40,478 nucleotides of DNA, from the NCBI GenBank assembly GCA_001801175.1, contig MGWZ01000042.1, positions 1 through 40,478 on the forward strand, given 5' to 3'. Every line of letters starts with the position of its first letter. The stretch's first letter is position 1. The notes under the pieces were generated by a model, which was not told the DNA's origin, did no database searches, and worked only from the letters and a program-made list of their open reading frames with translations. Positions 17,872 through 27,243 of the stretch are shown piece after piece. This stretch comes from Gallionellales bacterium RIFCSPLOWO2_02_FULL_57_47 (lineage in GTDB: Bacteria > Pseudomonadota > Gammaproteobacteria > Burkholderiales > Gallionellaceae). The position numbers and the translations under genes are program-made.

Positions 17872-18495
17872 ATGGCACAGATGGAGAACTCTACCCAGAA
17901 AATAGACATTGATGCTCTTAAAGCGCAGATCGATGCAGAAATTGCATCGCGTCCGCAGATAAAGAGTTCGATTCAGACGATCGACATTGAAGCACTCAAG
18001 GCTCAGGTCGATGCCGAAATTGCAGCCCGTCTGATGATCGAAGCTGATTCCGCACGCTATATTCACCGCAGGGGGTTTCATGCCGGTGATCTCAGGTTGC
18101 TCGTTAATCTGGATGCAACCAGTGAAGTGGTAGAAATGCCGCCGCTGTTTCGTCTGCCCGGTGCGCCCGCCGGGATCAAAGGCCTCGCCAATCGCCACGG
18201 GCGGGTGGTGCCAGTGATGGATTTATCAGTCTTGTTCGGTTCTCAACATGATATAGCGGCGAAAGTGTGGCTGCTGGTATGTGGACGCGGAGATGCGGCT
18301 GTTGGCCTTGTTGTCGACAGCTTGCCGGAACGCAAGAAGTTTGCCCAGGAAGATGCGGTTAGCCTGTCGGATATCACGCACCCGATTGCAGCATATGCCA
18401 GGGCTGCCTATCGGGAGGCGCAAGATGTCTGGATTGATCTTGATACTGAGGCATTTTTTACTTCAGTTTTTCAGGTCGAGCCATCACCCGTTTGA
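17872..18495 (+). CDS. cheW: CheW-type adaptor with duplicated N-terminal motif
   Basis: A 207-residue protein. The CheW domain (about 65-205) has the strand order LRLLVNLDATSEVVEMPPLFRLPGAPAGIKGLANRHGRVVPVMDLSVLFG and should link the receptor encoded next to the second hybrid kinase. Ahead of it is an unusual 60-residue extension with two copies of a 26-residue unit (IDIDALKAQIDAEIA from residue 11, IDIEALKAQVDAEIA from residue 37), probably amphipathic helices. Start chosen at 17872 because the repeat begins ten residues later; the ATG at 17881 is also possible. The ribosome site is poor. Confidence 0.85.
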   Translation: MAQMENSTQKIDIDALKAQIDAEIASRPQIKSSIQTIDIEALKAQVDAEIAARLMIEADSARYIHRRGFHAGDLRLLVNLDATSEVVEMPPLFRLPGAPAGIKGLANRHGRVVPVMDLSVLFGSQHDIAAKVWLLVCGRGDAAVGLVVDSLPERKKFAQEDAVSLSDITHPIAAYARAAYREAQDVWIDLDTEAFFTSVFQVEPSPV

Positions 18496-18533
18496 AGCTA
18501 ATGGTAGTTCTGATTGCTGTTTAGGAGAAAGTT

Positions 18534-20399
18534 ATGTTTGCAACCATTCGTGCCAAAATAATCGGCTTTAGTTTCCTCGCATTGCTGTCTGTCGTGCTGA
18601 TGAGCGGGGCTGGATATTATGGTTACACGGTGTTTACCGACACCATTGAGAGCAAGTTGAATGGCGATGGTTCGATCAAAGCCAGTATGCGGAACAATGC
18701 GGCGCACGTTCTGGTGTTTGCCGATGTGCTGCAGGTATTGCGCGTAACCAAAAATGGCGATATGGAGGGCTACAAGGAAGTAGCGAAGGACTTGAAAAAG
18801 CACCTCGATGCTTTGAGCAGCAGCACAGCCAAGGCCGCAGCATCCACCGGCTTTGCTGACAAAACTCGGGCAGCTGTTGCAGCCGTCCGTACTGATGCCG
18901 ACGGTTTTGCGAAGCTGGCGCAGAACATTGCCACGCTTGCGCAGACAGATCCCAATGTAGCCGAGGAGCAGTTCAGCGCTTTTGCCGCGGAATATAAAAA
19001 ATTGGACGCCGGCCAGGCTGTGGCGGGCAATTTGATCGCAGCCGAGATGGATGAGTCGCGAAAGGCCTTTAATGTTGAATCGCTTCGAGTACGCAATACC
19101 GCAATAGCGGTAGCGGTAGCGGCTTTTGTTTTGCTTTCGATAATTGCCTTCTACATTTATAGCGGCATCATGAACCCGCTCAACCAGTTGCGTCTGTCCA
19201 TCGGCAAGATTGAAGGTGGCGCCTACGATGTGCGCGTGAAGCTGCGTACCCAGGATGAGTTGGGTTCAGTGGGGCGAGCTTTTGACAGGCTGCTGGATGA
19301 CCGTATTTCTTCACTGAAGACAACCGCAGCCGACAATGAACGTCTCAATAACTCGGTGATCGGTTTATTTTCAGCGATGGGAGCCTTGTCGCAAAAAGAC
19401 CTGACAGTGCGTGCGCCTGTGACCGATGACATTATCGGTACCCTCGGCGGCGCCATCAATCAGCTGACTGATGTCACGGCGACCGTGTTGCATCATGTGA
19501 CCAAGGTGGCCGGTGTCGTGGAGGCCGCATCCGAACGCATGAAACAGCAGTCGGATGTGGTGAATGATATGGCGAAAGAGGAAGATGTTATCGTCGTGCG
19601 GCTGATTTCGAACCTGGAAACGGCCATGGCATCAATTGGCGAGGTAGCCATCTTTGCCCGTGACTCAAACCGTGCGGCGGCAGAAGCCACCAAGTCCACC
19701 GAAAGCGCGATGGAAACCGTGCAGGCTACCTTGATCGGGATGAACGCGATCCGCGAAACCATTTCCGAAATGGAAAAACGCATCAAGCGTCTCGGCGAGC
19801 GTTCCCAGGAAATTTCGCAGATCGTTAACCTGATCAATACCATTTCCGAGCGCACCCATGTGCTTTCGTTGAATGCCGCGATGCAGGCCGCGATGGCGGG
19901 CGAAGCGGGGAGAGGTTTCGCGGTGGTGGCGGAAGAAGTTCAGCGCCTTGCCGAGAACTCACGCCAGGCGACCGGACAGATCGCCAACCTGGTGCAGAAC
20001 ATCCAGGTTGAAACCAACGACACCATTGCTACGGTAAACAAAACCATTGAACAGGTGGTTAAAGAATCCGAATTGGCGCATAACGCCGGCGAAAGAATGC
20101 GCGAAACGCATGAGGCCACGGCGCGATTGGTGCGACTGGTGGCCACGATTACGACCAGCTCTGCCGAACAGACCAAGATAGCCGCTGTTTTGCGTACCGC
20201 TGCGGACGAGATCGCACAATTCACGGAAAAAACAGCCGAGCAGTTGGTTGCACAAAATCAGAGTGCCGCCAGTCTCGTGTCTGCCTCGCAAAAATTAGTT
20301 GGTGCGATATCGGTGTTCAAACTTCCTTTGGCTGAGCCGATGGTACAGGCAGAGGCAGAGAGTGAGAAAACACAGATATATGACTCGCTGAATCGATGA
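18534..20399 (+). CDS. methyl-accepting chemotaxis receptor, PilJ-like tip
   Basis: A 621-residue membrane receptor. TM1 is about 9-29 and TM2 about 189-213, enclosing a helical periplasmic domain of some 155 residues with no family I recognise. HAMP ([19 protein letters not shown] onwards, 214-265) is followed by the coiled-coil signalling domain. Its tip (near 438) reads [19 protein letters not shown], a divergent form of the PilJ-type tip, with His and Met at unusual places. AGGAGAAAG lies just before the ATG. It sits between cheW and the second hybrid kinase and should signal through them. Confidence 0.9.
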   Translation: MFATIRAKIIGFSFLALLSVVLMSGAGYYGYTVFTDTIESKLNGDGSIKASMRNNAAHVLVFADVLQVLRVTKNGDMEGYKEVAKDLKKHLDALSSSTAKAAASTGFADKTRAAVAAVRTDADGFAKLAQNIATLAQTDPNVAEEQFSAFAAEYKKLDAGQAVAGNLIAAEMDESRKAFNVESLRVRNTAIAVAVAAFVLLSIIAFYIYSGIMNPLNQLRLSIGKIEGGAYDVRVKLRTQDELGSVGRAFDRLLDDRISSLKTTAADNERLNNSVIGLFSAMGALSQKDLTVRAPVTDDIIGTLGGAINQLTDVTATVLHHVTKVAGVVEAASERMKQQSDVVNDMAKEEDVIVVRLISNLETAMASIGEVAIFARDSNRAAAEATKSTESAMETVQATLIGMNAIRETISEMEKRIKRLGERSQEISQIVNLINTISERTHVLSLNAAMQAAMAGEAGRGFAVVAEEVQRLAENSRQATGQIANLVQNIQVETNDTIATVNKTIEQVVKESELAHNAGERMRETHEATARLVRLVATITTSSAEQTKIAAVLRTAADEIAQFTEKTAEQLVAQNQSAASLVSASQKLVGAISVFKLPLAEPMVQAEAESEKTQIYDSLNR

Positions 20400-20430
20400 T
20401 CGGCACATGAGCGCATAATCCGAACGATTT

Positions 20431-23307
20431 ATGTCTATTGAAGCGCTAACCCCGTTTTTTTCCGAGATGCGCAAGGAGCTTGCGCAAACCGTCCCTGATT
20501 TCGAGAGATGGATCGGCACCATGACCACTGCCGCCGGCGACAATCCGCTGTTGATGGAAGCTATGGAAGATTATGCTGCCCAGTTGGAGCGCATCGGTCA
20601 AACGGCGGAATTGATAGGCATGACCGGTTTGAATGCGTGGTGCAATTCGCTCAACGGGATTTTGCCGGGCATCATCGTTATGGAAGGCGATGTGCGTTCG
20701 CAAGCCTGCCAGCAGTTGCTCGCATGGCCGGCTTTGGTAGATAGTTATTTACAGGAGCCGGCCAACTTCGATGCATCCATGGCGCTTGCCGAGTATTTGT
20801 CAGCCCCTTGCTTTGCGCAGCCTATCGACGAAAATGCCAGCCTCGGCCTGGTAGAGTCATTGACCACCCCACCTGTTGTGCCCGATGAGTTGCTGGCGCA
20901 GCTTGAAGAAGCAGATGCGCCAGCAAGCGTCAGTATCGAGGACATATCGCTTGCTGTGCCGGACAATGCTGATCACGATGTCTATAGTGCATTTCTCGAC
21001 GAAGCCCCGGGCAACGCGGAGCAATTTTCGTCACTGGCTGCGAAGATCGCCGCAGGCCAGGCGGATATCAATGATTTGCGCAGCGCCAAGCGGATTGCAC
21101 ATTCGTTCAAAGGCGCGGCCAATATTGTGGGTATCCGTGGTATCGCTACCCTTGGACACCATACCGAAGATGTGCTTGAGTACTTCGAAAAAAACCCGGT
21201 AAAGCCACCCCGCGCACTTGGGCAATCACTTGTTGCAGCAAGCGATTGCCTCGCACAAATGGTGGGATGCCTGCGCGGTGACGAGAGTGCGCCGGAGAAC
21301 GCATTCGATGTGCTGAATGAAATCGTCGCCTGGGCTAACAAGGTCAAGTCGGGTGATGTCGAGAATATGACTGACGACGCGAGCGTGGAGATTCACCTTG
21401 CCTCGCCCGGTGTTGCGCGGCCTGAGGTACCTGCCATCCCCGTGGCAGAAAACGAACAGCAGGCAACCTTGCGTGTGCCGGTTAGCACTGTGGATGAATT
21501 ATTTCGTCTGGTTGGCGAGATGACCACCATGATTGCTCGGCTTGAATCGCAAGTGGCCAATGTAACTGACCGTGCCAAGGCATTGATTGCGCATAATCTC
21601 GTGGTGCAGCAACGGGTTGTTGATGTCGAAAAACTGGTGATGGTGCGCGGCCTGTCGCTTACCAGGCCTGATGCCGCAGACGACGCGTCTTTTGATCCGC
21701 TGGAAATGGACCGTTACACCGAATTGCACGGCGTGACACGCTCGCTTGTAGAAGTAACCGCCGATGCGCGCGAGATGACGGATAACCTTGAAGCCAGCGT
21801 TTCAAATTTGCGTGGTGAAGTTTCTCAGCAGACCAACATAAACAAGGAACTGCAGTACCAGGTCGTGTCAACGCGCCTCGCCCCGGTCAACGTGCTGAGC
21901 GCGCGCCTGATGCGCAATGTGCGCCAGACATGCCTGCAAACCGGCAAGCAGGCCGAGCTGGTTATCACAGGCGTTGAGATTGAGGTGGACGGAGATGTGC
22001 TCAACAAGCTGGCCGATCCATTACTCCATTTGCTGCGCAATGCGGTCGATCATGGTATCGAACTTCCTGCCGACAGGATTGCTGCGGGCAAACCGGCCGA
22101 AGGCAGAATTAACCTCGAATTTACACGCCAGGGGTCTGGCATAGTCGTCACCATTCGGGATGATGGCAAAGGGCTTGATTACGAGCGTATCCGTAAAAAG
22201 GCGATTGATCAAAACCTGATCCGTGCCGAACAGCAGATGACACATTCCGAGCTTGCGCGTTTAGTGTTGTTACCGGGATTTTCAACGCGCGATCAGGTCA
22301 GCGAAATTTCCGGACGAGGTGTCGGGATGGATGTGGTTGCTTCACGTCTGGCAAACATCAAGGGTACGGTTGAACTCAGTTCCATACCGGGTCAGGGATG
22401 TGAAGTCGTGCTGCGCTTCCAGGCATCGCTGGTAACGCAGCACACATTGCTGGTAGAGGCAGGAAAGCAGATTTATGCAATCCCTGTCCACTATATCAAG
22501 GAAGCGTTTCCGGCCGGCTTCGGCAAAATAAGCCTGTCCGGCGATGGCGAGTGGCAATTAGGCGAGTGGCAATTCACCATACGCGATGTAAGTTTTCCGA
22601 TCCATGATCTGGCGCCGCTTACCGGCTATCCTGCTCTGCCGGCAAGCGTGGAACGTTATTCGACCATGCCGAAGGTGCTGATCCACACGATGAGCGGCGT
22701 GGCTGCTGTGCTGGTGGATCGTCTCGTCGATAGCCGAAGCGTGATGGTGAAGAATATTGGGAAATATCTGCCTCGTGTGCATGGCGTCTCGGGGGTGACA
22801 TTATTGGGTGATGGCACAGTCGTGCCTTTGCTTAATGTCCCGGAATTGCTGGCAGCGCCTATCGCTGTCACTGCCGCCGCCGCCGAGCTGGCCGCTACTG
22901 CACTCCTCCGAAAACGGCGGATACTTGTTGTGGACGATTCCCTTTCCGTACGCAAGGGGCTGATGCAGCTACTTCAGGATGCCGGCTTTGAGGTCAAGGG
23001 CGCGGGTGATGGCATGGAGGCGATCCGGGTGCTGGAATCCTTCAAGCCGCACCTGATTTGCACCGACATGGAAATGCCGAACATGAACGGACTTGAACTT
23101 ACCCAGCATCTGCGGCTGGAAGAAGACACGCGCCATTTGCCTATCATCATGATTACCTCGCGCTCGATGGAAAAGCATCGCAAGCAAGCGATAAGTGCCG
23201 GAGTCGATGGTTATTTGACCAAACCCTATACCGATGCTGACTTGTTCAAACACGTCCAGAGTGCCCTGCAAGCAGGTTCCTCTCATGCAGTGGCTGCGCC
23301 TGTATGA
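20431..23307 (+). CDS. hybrid CheA-type histidine kinase with C-terminal receiver
   Basis: A 958-residue ChpA-like kinase, much shorter than the first. The N-terminal helices (1-120) look like an Hpt without a phospho-His. A true Hpt follows with H224 in RIAHSFKGAANIVG. The dimerisation region starts with LRVPVSTVDELFRLVGEM (about 350). The HATPase has its N box (LLRNAVDHGIELPADR) near 532, then DDGKGL and SGRGVGMDVV. A CheW-like domain precedes the C-terminal receiver with phosphoacceptor D879 (ICTDMEMPNMNG) and Lys in LTKPY. All catalytic boxes are present, so it should be active. Its own receiver and the cluster's separate receivers are candidate targets. Confidence 0.9.
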   Translation: MSIEALTPFFSEMRKELAQTVPDFERWIGTMTTAAGDNPLLMEAMEDYAAQLERIGQTAELIGMTGLNAWCNSLNGILPGIIVMEGDVRSQACQQLLAWPALVDSYLQEPANFDASMALAEYLSAPCFAQPIDENASLGLVESLTTPPVVPDELLAQLEEADAPASVSIEDISLAVPDNADHDVYSAFLDEAPGNAEQFSSLAAKIAAGQADINDLRSAKRIAHSFKGAANIVGIRGIATLGHHTEDVLEYFEKNPVKPPRALGQSLVAASDCLAQMVGCLRGDESAPENAFDVLNEIVAWANKVKSGDVENMTDDASVEIHLASPGVARPEVPAIPVAENEQQATLRVPVSTVDELFRLVGEMTTMIARLESQVANVTDRAKALIAHNLVVQQRVVDVEKLVMVRGLSLTRPDAADDASFDPLEMDRYTELHGVTRSLVEVTADAREMTDNLEASVSNLRGEVSQQTNINKELQYQVVSTRLAPVNVLSARLMRNVRQTCLQTGKQAELVITGVEIEVDGDVLNKLADPLLHLLRNAVDHGIELPADRIAAGKPAEGRINLEFTRQGSGIVVTIRDDGKGLDYERIRKKAIDQNLIRAEQQMTHSELARLVLLPGFSTRDQVSEISGRGVGMDVVASRLANIKGTVELSSIPGQGCEVVLRFQASLVTQHTLLVEAGKQIYAIPVHYIKEAFPAGFGKISLSGDGEWQLGEWQFTIRDVSFPIHDLAPLTGYPALPASVERYSTMPKVLIHTMSGVAAVLVDRLVDSRSVMVKNIGKYLPRVHGVSGVTLLGDGTVVPLLNVPELLAAPIAVTAAAAELAATALLRKRRILVVDDSLSVRKGLMQLLQDAGFEVKGAGDGMEAIRVLESFKPHLICTDMEMPNMNGLELTQHLRLEEDTRHLPIIMITSRSMEKHRKQAISAGVDGYLTKPYTDADLFKHVQSALQAGSSHAVAAPV

Positions 23308-23357
23308 TGCGGTTCGAGCAATCTTTAGCCCGTTCGGGGCAAACCTTCGGCAATATC

Positions 23358-23379
23358 AAGCCAGGCATGCCTGGCTTTT
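23358..23379 (+). terminator. probable Rho-independent terminator after second hybrid kinase
   Basis: A perfect 20-base palindrome AAGCCAGGCATGCCTGGCTT ends in a short TTTT run, 50 bases after the kinase stop. It lies in the largest gap (165 bases) of this half of the locus and probably separates the Chp-like part from the classical che part. Confidence 0.6.
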
Positions 23380-23471
23380 CCGTACCTCCTGGTGGCGTGA
23401 TTGTGGCGCAATCTTAAACGCGGTAAAATCAACCGCTTAGAATATGAACGGAATTCAGGGGTTAGTTAATC

Positions 23472-24347
23472 ATGACAAATTTTACTCGCTTGGCCTTTAT
23501 CGGCGCATTGGTTAGCGGAATATTGCTTGCTGGGGGGTCACTGTATTTCGATACCGCGAATGCCTATCTGGCCGATGTACTGGTATTTCTGGCCCTGATG
23601 TTTTGTGTGATTTATTTGCGCAATCGAGCCAAGGACAGTAACAAAAAAGCTGACGGTTCAAACTCATCGGCGCAAGACGGTGAGCATTTCATTCAGGAAA
23701 GCAGCGCTTTCCATACGCAACTGGGCAATGAAATAGCCGAGCAGCTTAGCTCGGCACATACTGAGCTGGGTAACACTCAGGCCATCCTTAGCGACGCCAT
23801 AGGAAAGCTGGTCAGCAACTTTATATTGATATCAGACGGCGTGCGTGATCTTTCGGCGCATACCAACGATTTCAGCAAGCAGATACGAGAAGTTGTCGAC
23901 AAGGTCGGCGGCTCGCTGGCTGCCGCAGAGCTCGCCATCAATAACCTTGCGGCGGACAACAGGGCAATGGCGATGGAATCCAATCAGCATGTCCGCTCCA
24001 TCATTGCGGATCTCACAGCGTTTAATGAAGCTGTCGCCAGCAACGCTATCGATCTGAATCTCATCAGCACCAATGTCGAGCAGAACGTATTGGTGGTGAT
24101 ATCCACATTACAGTTCCAGGACATGAGCTCGCAGCTGATCGAGCATGCCAGGATGCGCATGACAGCCTTACAGGAAGTCGCCAATGAGATGGGCAGGGGA
24201 GGGAATAGCCCGAGTAATCTGGAATATCTGGAGCGAATTGCCGCATACAATCGTCTGCTCGACAGGCATGTCGTGTCTCTGGATAAACAAAAAGCCAGCC
24301 CGGTTGCGCAAAAAGATTTTGGCACGGGCGATATCGAATTGTTCTAG
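23472..24347 (+). CDS. membrane-anchored protein with CheZ-like DxxxQ motif
   Basis: A 291-residue protein with two N-terminal membrane helices (about 7-25 and 31-50) and then a long helical, Ala/Asn/Gln-rich cytoplasmic region. Near the end of that region it reads STLQFQDMSSQLIEH, with D217 and Q221 spaced exactly as the catalytic D143xxxQ147 of E. coli CheZ (context FQDLTGQ). The surrounding hydrophobic pattern fits too. In CheZ this motif inserts into CheY and speeds its dephosphorylation. The gene lies directly before cheY and cheA, the expected place for such a phosphatase. The helical part also resembles a receptor stalk. The phosphatase role is inferred. An AGGGG site precedes the ATG. 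Confidence 0.75.
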   Translation: MTNFTRLAFIGALVSGILLAGGSLYFDTANAYLADVLVFLALMFCVIYLRNRAKDSNKKADGSNSSAQDGEHFIQESSAFHTQLGNEIAEQLSSAHTELGNTQAILSDAIGKLVSNFILISDGVRDLSAHTNDFSKQIREVVDKVGGSLAAAELAINNLAADNRAMAMESNQHVRSIIADLTAFNEAVASNAIDLNLISTNVEQNVLVVISTLQFQDMSSQLIEHARMRMTALQEVANEMGRGGNSPSNLEYLERIAAYNRLLDRHVVSLDKQKASPVAQKDFGTGDIELF

Positions 24348-24411
24348 CTTGGGAATTTAACAAGAGGCCAATTGCATTTTTCGGGTAATTAATGCAATCT
24401 GGCGCGCAATT

Positions 24412-24417
24412 TATAAT
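24412..24417 (+). promoter_or_regulatory. possible sigma-70 -10 element before cheY
   Basis: A perfect TATAAT stands 32 bases before the cheY ATG; the -35 region (TTAATG at 24389-24394, 17-base spacing) is weak. Just upstream is an 8-bp inverted repeat (24371-24378 with 24391-24398, ATTGCATT and its complement) that could be an operator or hairpin. The surrounding gap is AT-rich compared with the genes. Confidence 0.35.
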
Positions 24418-24449
24418 TACCACTTAACCACTTAACTGAGCGCAAAAAA

Positions 24450-24821
24450 ATGGCAAAAACTATACTAGCTATTGATGATTCCACTTCCATTCGGCAGATG
24501 GTAGCTTTCACTCTTAAATCCGCTGGCTATACCGTCATTGAGGCGGCAGATGGACAGGAAGGTCTGGCCAAAGCCAATGCCAATGCCGGCAACATTAACC
24601 TGGTGCTTACCGACCAGAACATGCCAAATATGGACGGTTTGACCTTGATCAAAACGCTGCGTGGCTTGCCGAAGTTCATGACTATTCCGATTTTGATGTT
24701 GACCACCGAATCCAGCGATGCCATGAAAATGCATGGCAAAGCGGCAGGCGCTACGGGTTGGCTGGTCAAACCGTTTGATCCGCACAAGCTGCTGGAAGTC
24801 GTCAAAAAAGTGATTGGTTAG
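24450..24821 (+). CDS. cheY: CheY-type response regulator
   Basis: A 123-residue single receiver: D9/D10, phosphoacceptor D55 in LVLTDQNMPNMDG, Thr in MLTTESSD and Lys in LVKPFDP. The TILAIDDSTSIRQMVAFTLKSAGY start and the TGWLVKPFDPHKLLEVVKKV end are typical of classical CheY proteins linked to CheA in Geobacter- and betaproteobacterial-type operons. It is probably the diffusible output of the CheA encoded 75 bases downstream and the likely substrate of the DxxxQ protein upstream. Confidence 0.92.
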   Translation: MAKTILAIDDSTSIRQMVAFTLKSAGYTVIEAADGQEGLAKANANAGNINLVLTDQNMPNMDGLTLIKTLRGLPKFMTIPILMLTTESSDAMKMHGKAAGATGWLVKPFDPHKLLEVVKKVIG

Positions 24822-24896
24822 CGCCGTCATTTCCAGCCTGAGTCCTGAAGTCAACACAGCCGGAATTCCCCGCATCGCAATTCTAGGAAAAAGCCA

Positions 24897-27173
24897 ATGT
24901 CCCTCGACATGAGCCAGTTTTATCAGGTATTTTTTGAAGAGTCCGCAGAACATCTCGCGAGCATGGAAAGCCTGCTGCTCTCGCTTGACCTTGATGCACC
25001 TGACGCTGACCAATTAAACGCCATCTTCCGCGCAGCTCATTCCATTAAAGGGGGTAGCGGCACATTCGGTTTTACCGATATGACCGAAGTGACCCATATT
25101 CTGGAGACCCTGCTGGATCGTATCCGGAAAAATGAAATCGCCATCACTCGCGACATGGTGGATGCCTTCCTGGAAGCGGGTGATGTGCTGCACGGTTTAC
25201 TGGAAGCGCACCAGAATGGAAGTGTTGCCGATGAAGAGGCATCGGTTGCAGCCTGTGCCAAATTGGAACGCCTGACCAGCAGTCAAGTCGGATCCAGCCA
25301 TCAAACCGGAAATGGCGCGACAAAAGCCGCGCCGCAAGGCATTTCGCTCCCGAAGGGTGCGAGATCGACGCAACCGGACTTCGCCACAACACGCGCAACT
25401 TCAGCAGCATCGAACCCTTCCGTGCAACATGTATATCAGGTTCAGTTTGCAAAAACACGCACCGCATTTCCCAGCAAAGCTCATCTTGATCACTTGCTCG
25501 ATGATCTTGGCAATCTTGGCAAAATAAAAAATAAAAAAATAACCGCCAATGCAGTGACGTTTTCTCTGGTTACTTATGCGACCGAAGCGGAATTGCGAGA
25601 GATTTTTTCGTTCTTTCTGAAGCCGAAGCAACTCACCATCAGGCTTATAAGTGCTACTCCGCGCGGCGCCTCACCCGCAGATCAGGATTACGGCTTCTTC
25701 GATAAGTCATACGCGATCAAGCAGGTTGAGGAAGATACACAGGGCTACGGTTTCTTCGATGAGCCCGGTGCGATCAGGTCGCGAATGGAAAACTCGCAAG
25801 GCTATGGTTTCTTCGTTGAGCCTGAAGCGATCAAGTCGGGCATGGAAGATGCCCAGGGCTACGGTTTCTTCGATGAAGTGGGAAAACAGTCCACACCATC
25901 AGAGTCTGAATCAACCGTTCAGCAGGAAGGCGCTTCTCCATATCGGCGCGCAGAAGACATTGCCCCGTTACGCCGCGCCACCGACAATCCGGCCGTCACT
26001 GCCGGAGGCGACACCTCCATCCGTGTCAGCGTAAGTAAAGTCGACAAAATGATCAATCTGGTCGGCGAATTGGTGATTACCCAGGCCATGCTGGCTGAAA
26101 CCGTATCCAGCATGGATCAGGTATTGCATGAGCGCCTGGTCAATGGGCTGGCGCAGCTCGAACGCAACACCCGCGACCTGCAGGATTCCGTCATGTCGGT
26201 GCGGATGATGCCGATCAATTTCGTGTTCAGCCGCTTTCAGCGTGTAGTGCGCGATAGCGCGGGCAAACTCAACAAGAAAGTGCAGCTTAAAATCATCGGC
26301 GAGGGCACCGAGCTGGACAAGGGGTTGATTGAAAAAATCAGCGATCCGCTCAACCACATGGTGCGCAATAGCCTGGATCACGGCATCGAATTGCCGGAAA
26401 CGCGTATTGCCATGGGCAAAGACCCGCAAGGCACCATTACCCTTAAGGCGGCACATCAAGGCGGAAATATCGTCATCGAGGTGTCCGATGACGGAGCGGG
26501 GTTGAATCGGGAGTGGATACTCGCCAAAGCCAGGGAAAAGGGCATGCCTGTCAGTGACGGCATGAGCGATAACGAAGTGTGGCAATTGATTTATGCCCCC
26601 GGTTTTTCCACCGCCACCATCGTTTCCGATGTTTCCGGGCGCGGCGTCGGCATGGATGTGGTCAAGAAAAACATCGAAAGCATCGGTGGCCGCGTCGAGG
26701 TTGTCTCGCGTTTTGGACTGGGTTGCACCATTACCGTCCGCCTGCCGCTGACGTTGGCAATACTGGACGGAATGTCCATCGCCGTGGGTGACCAGATTTA
26801 CATCATCCCGCTCAGCTTTATCATCGAATCCTTCCAGCCCAAGACAGGCGACATCAACGGGATCAGCGGGAAACAAGGGCAAGTGGTACATGTACGCGGA
26901 GAATACCTGCCTGTGATCGAGCTGCATAAAATTTTCAACATCCGGACCAGGATCACTGATCCTACCGAAGGCATGCTGGTATTGCTGGAAACGGAAGGCA
27001 AGAAAGTCGCCTTGTTTGTGGACGAACTGGTAGGGCAGCATCAAGTGGTGATCAAGAGCCTGGAAACCAACTACCGCAAAGTGGCCGGGGTATCGGGCGC
27101 CACTATCATGGGGGACGGGCGGGTTGCCATGATCATGGACGTGGGCGCGCTGGTCAAGCTGGCGCAACAATAA
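24897..27173 (+). CDS. cheA: chemotaxis histidine kinase CheA
   Basis: A classical CheA of 758 residues without a receiver. P1 has H48 (FRAAHSIKGGSGTFGF). A P2-like domain (about 178-253, VYQVQF to KQLTIRLIS) matches the central CheA domain found in many Proteobacteria. Four YGFF repeats follow (263-328). P3 starts at SIRVSVSKVDKMINLVGEL (about 378). P4 has the N box MVRNSLDHGIELPETR near 484, DDGAGL and SGRGVGMDVV. The C-terminal P5 CheW-like domain is complete. It autophosphorylates on H48 and passes phosphate to CheY and CheB. AGGA lies before the ATG. Confidence 0.95.
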   Translation: MSLDMSQFYQVFFEESAEHLASMESLLLSLDLDAPDADQLNAIFRAAHSIKGGSGTFGFTDMTEVTHILETLLDRIRKNEIAITRDMVDAFLEAGDVLHGLLEAHQNGSVADEEASVAACAKLERLTSSQVGSSHQTGNGATKAAPQGISLPKGARSTQPDFATTRATSAASNPSVQHVYQVQFAKTRTAFPSKAHLDHLLDDLGNLGKIKNKKITANAVTFSLVTYATEAELREIFSFFLKPKQLTIRLISATPRGASPADQDYGFFDKSYAIKQVEEDTQGYGFFDEPGAIRSRMENSQGYGFFVEPEAIKSGMEDAQGYGFFDEVGKQSTPSESESTVQQEGASPYRRAEDIAPLRRATDNPAVTAGGDTSIRVSVSKVDKMINLVGELVITQAMLAETVSSMDQVLHERLVNGLAQLERNTRDLQDSVMSVRMMPINFVFSRFQRVVRDSAGKLNKKVQLKIIGEGTELDKGLIEKISDPLNHMVRNSLDHGIELPETRIAMGKDPQGTITLKAAHQGGNIVIEVSDDGAGLNREWILAKAREKGMPVSDGMSDNEVWQLIYAPGFSTATIVSDVSGRGVGMDVVKKNIESIGGRVEVVSRFGLGCTITVRLPLTLAILDGMSIAVGDQIYIIPLSFIIESFQPKTGDINGISGKQGQVVHVRGEYLPVIELHKIFNIRTRITDPTEGMLVLLETEGKKVALFVDELVGQHQVVIKSLETNYRKVAGVSGATIMGDGRVAMIMDVGALVKLAQQ
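25683..25880 (+). repeat. 57-bp tandem repeats in cheA encoding YGFF motifs
   Basis: Three full 19-residue units (25683-25739, 25740-25796, 25797-25853) and a partial fourth follow the pattern QGYGFFDEPxAIxxxMEDx. The YGFF core is invariant; the rest drifts, so selection seems to keep the core. They lie in the linker between the P2-like domain and P3. Confidence 0.9.
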
Positions 27174-27243
27174 AGGGCAAGCATCGCCGACGCTCCTGAA
27201 AATCAGGCCGCGCAGTTGTCATGTGTATTGCTGTCAACAGCAA

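Noticed and set aside
25683-25880. CRISPR-like array
   Set aside because: Units are contiguous, in frame, without spacers and inside cheA; they are coding tandem repeats.
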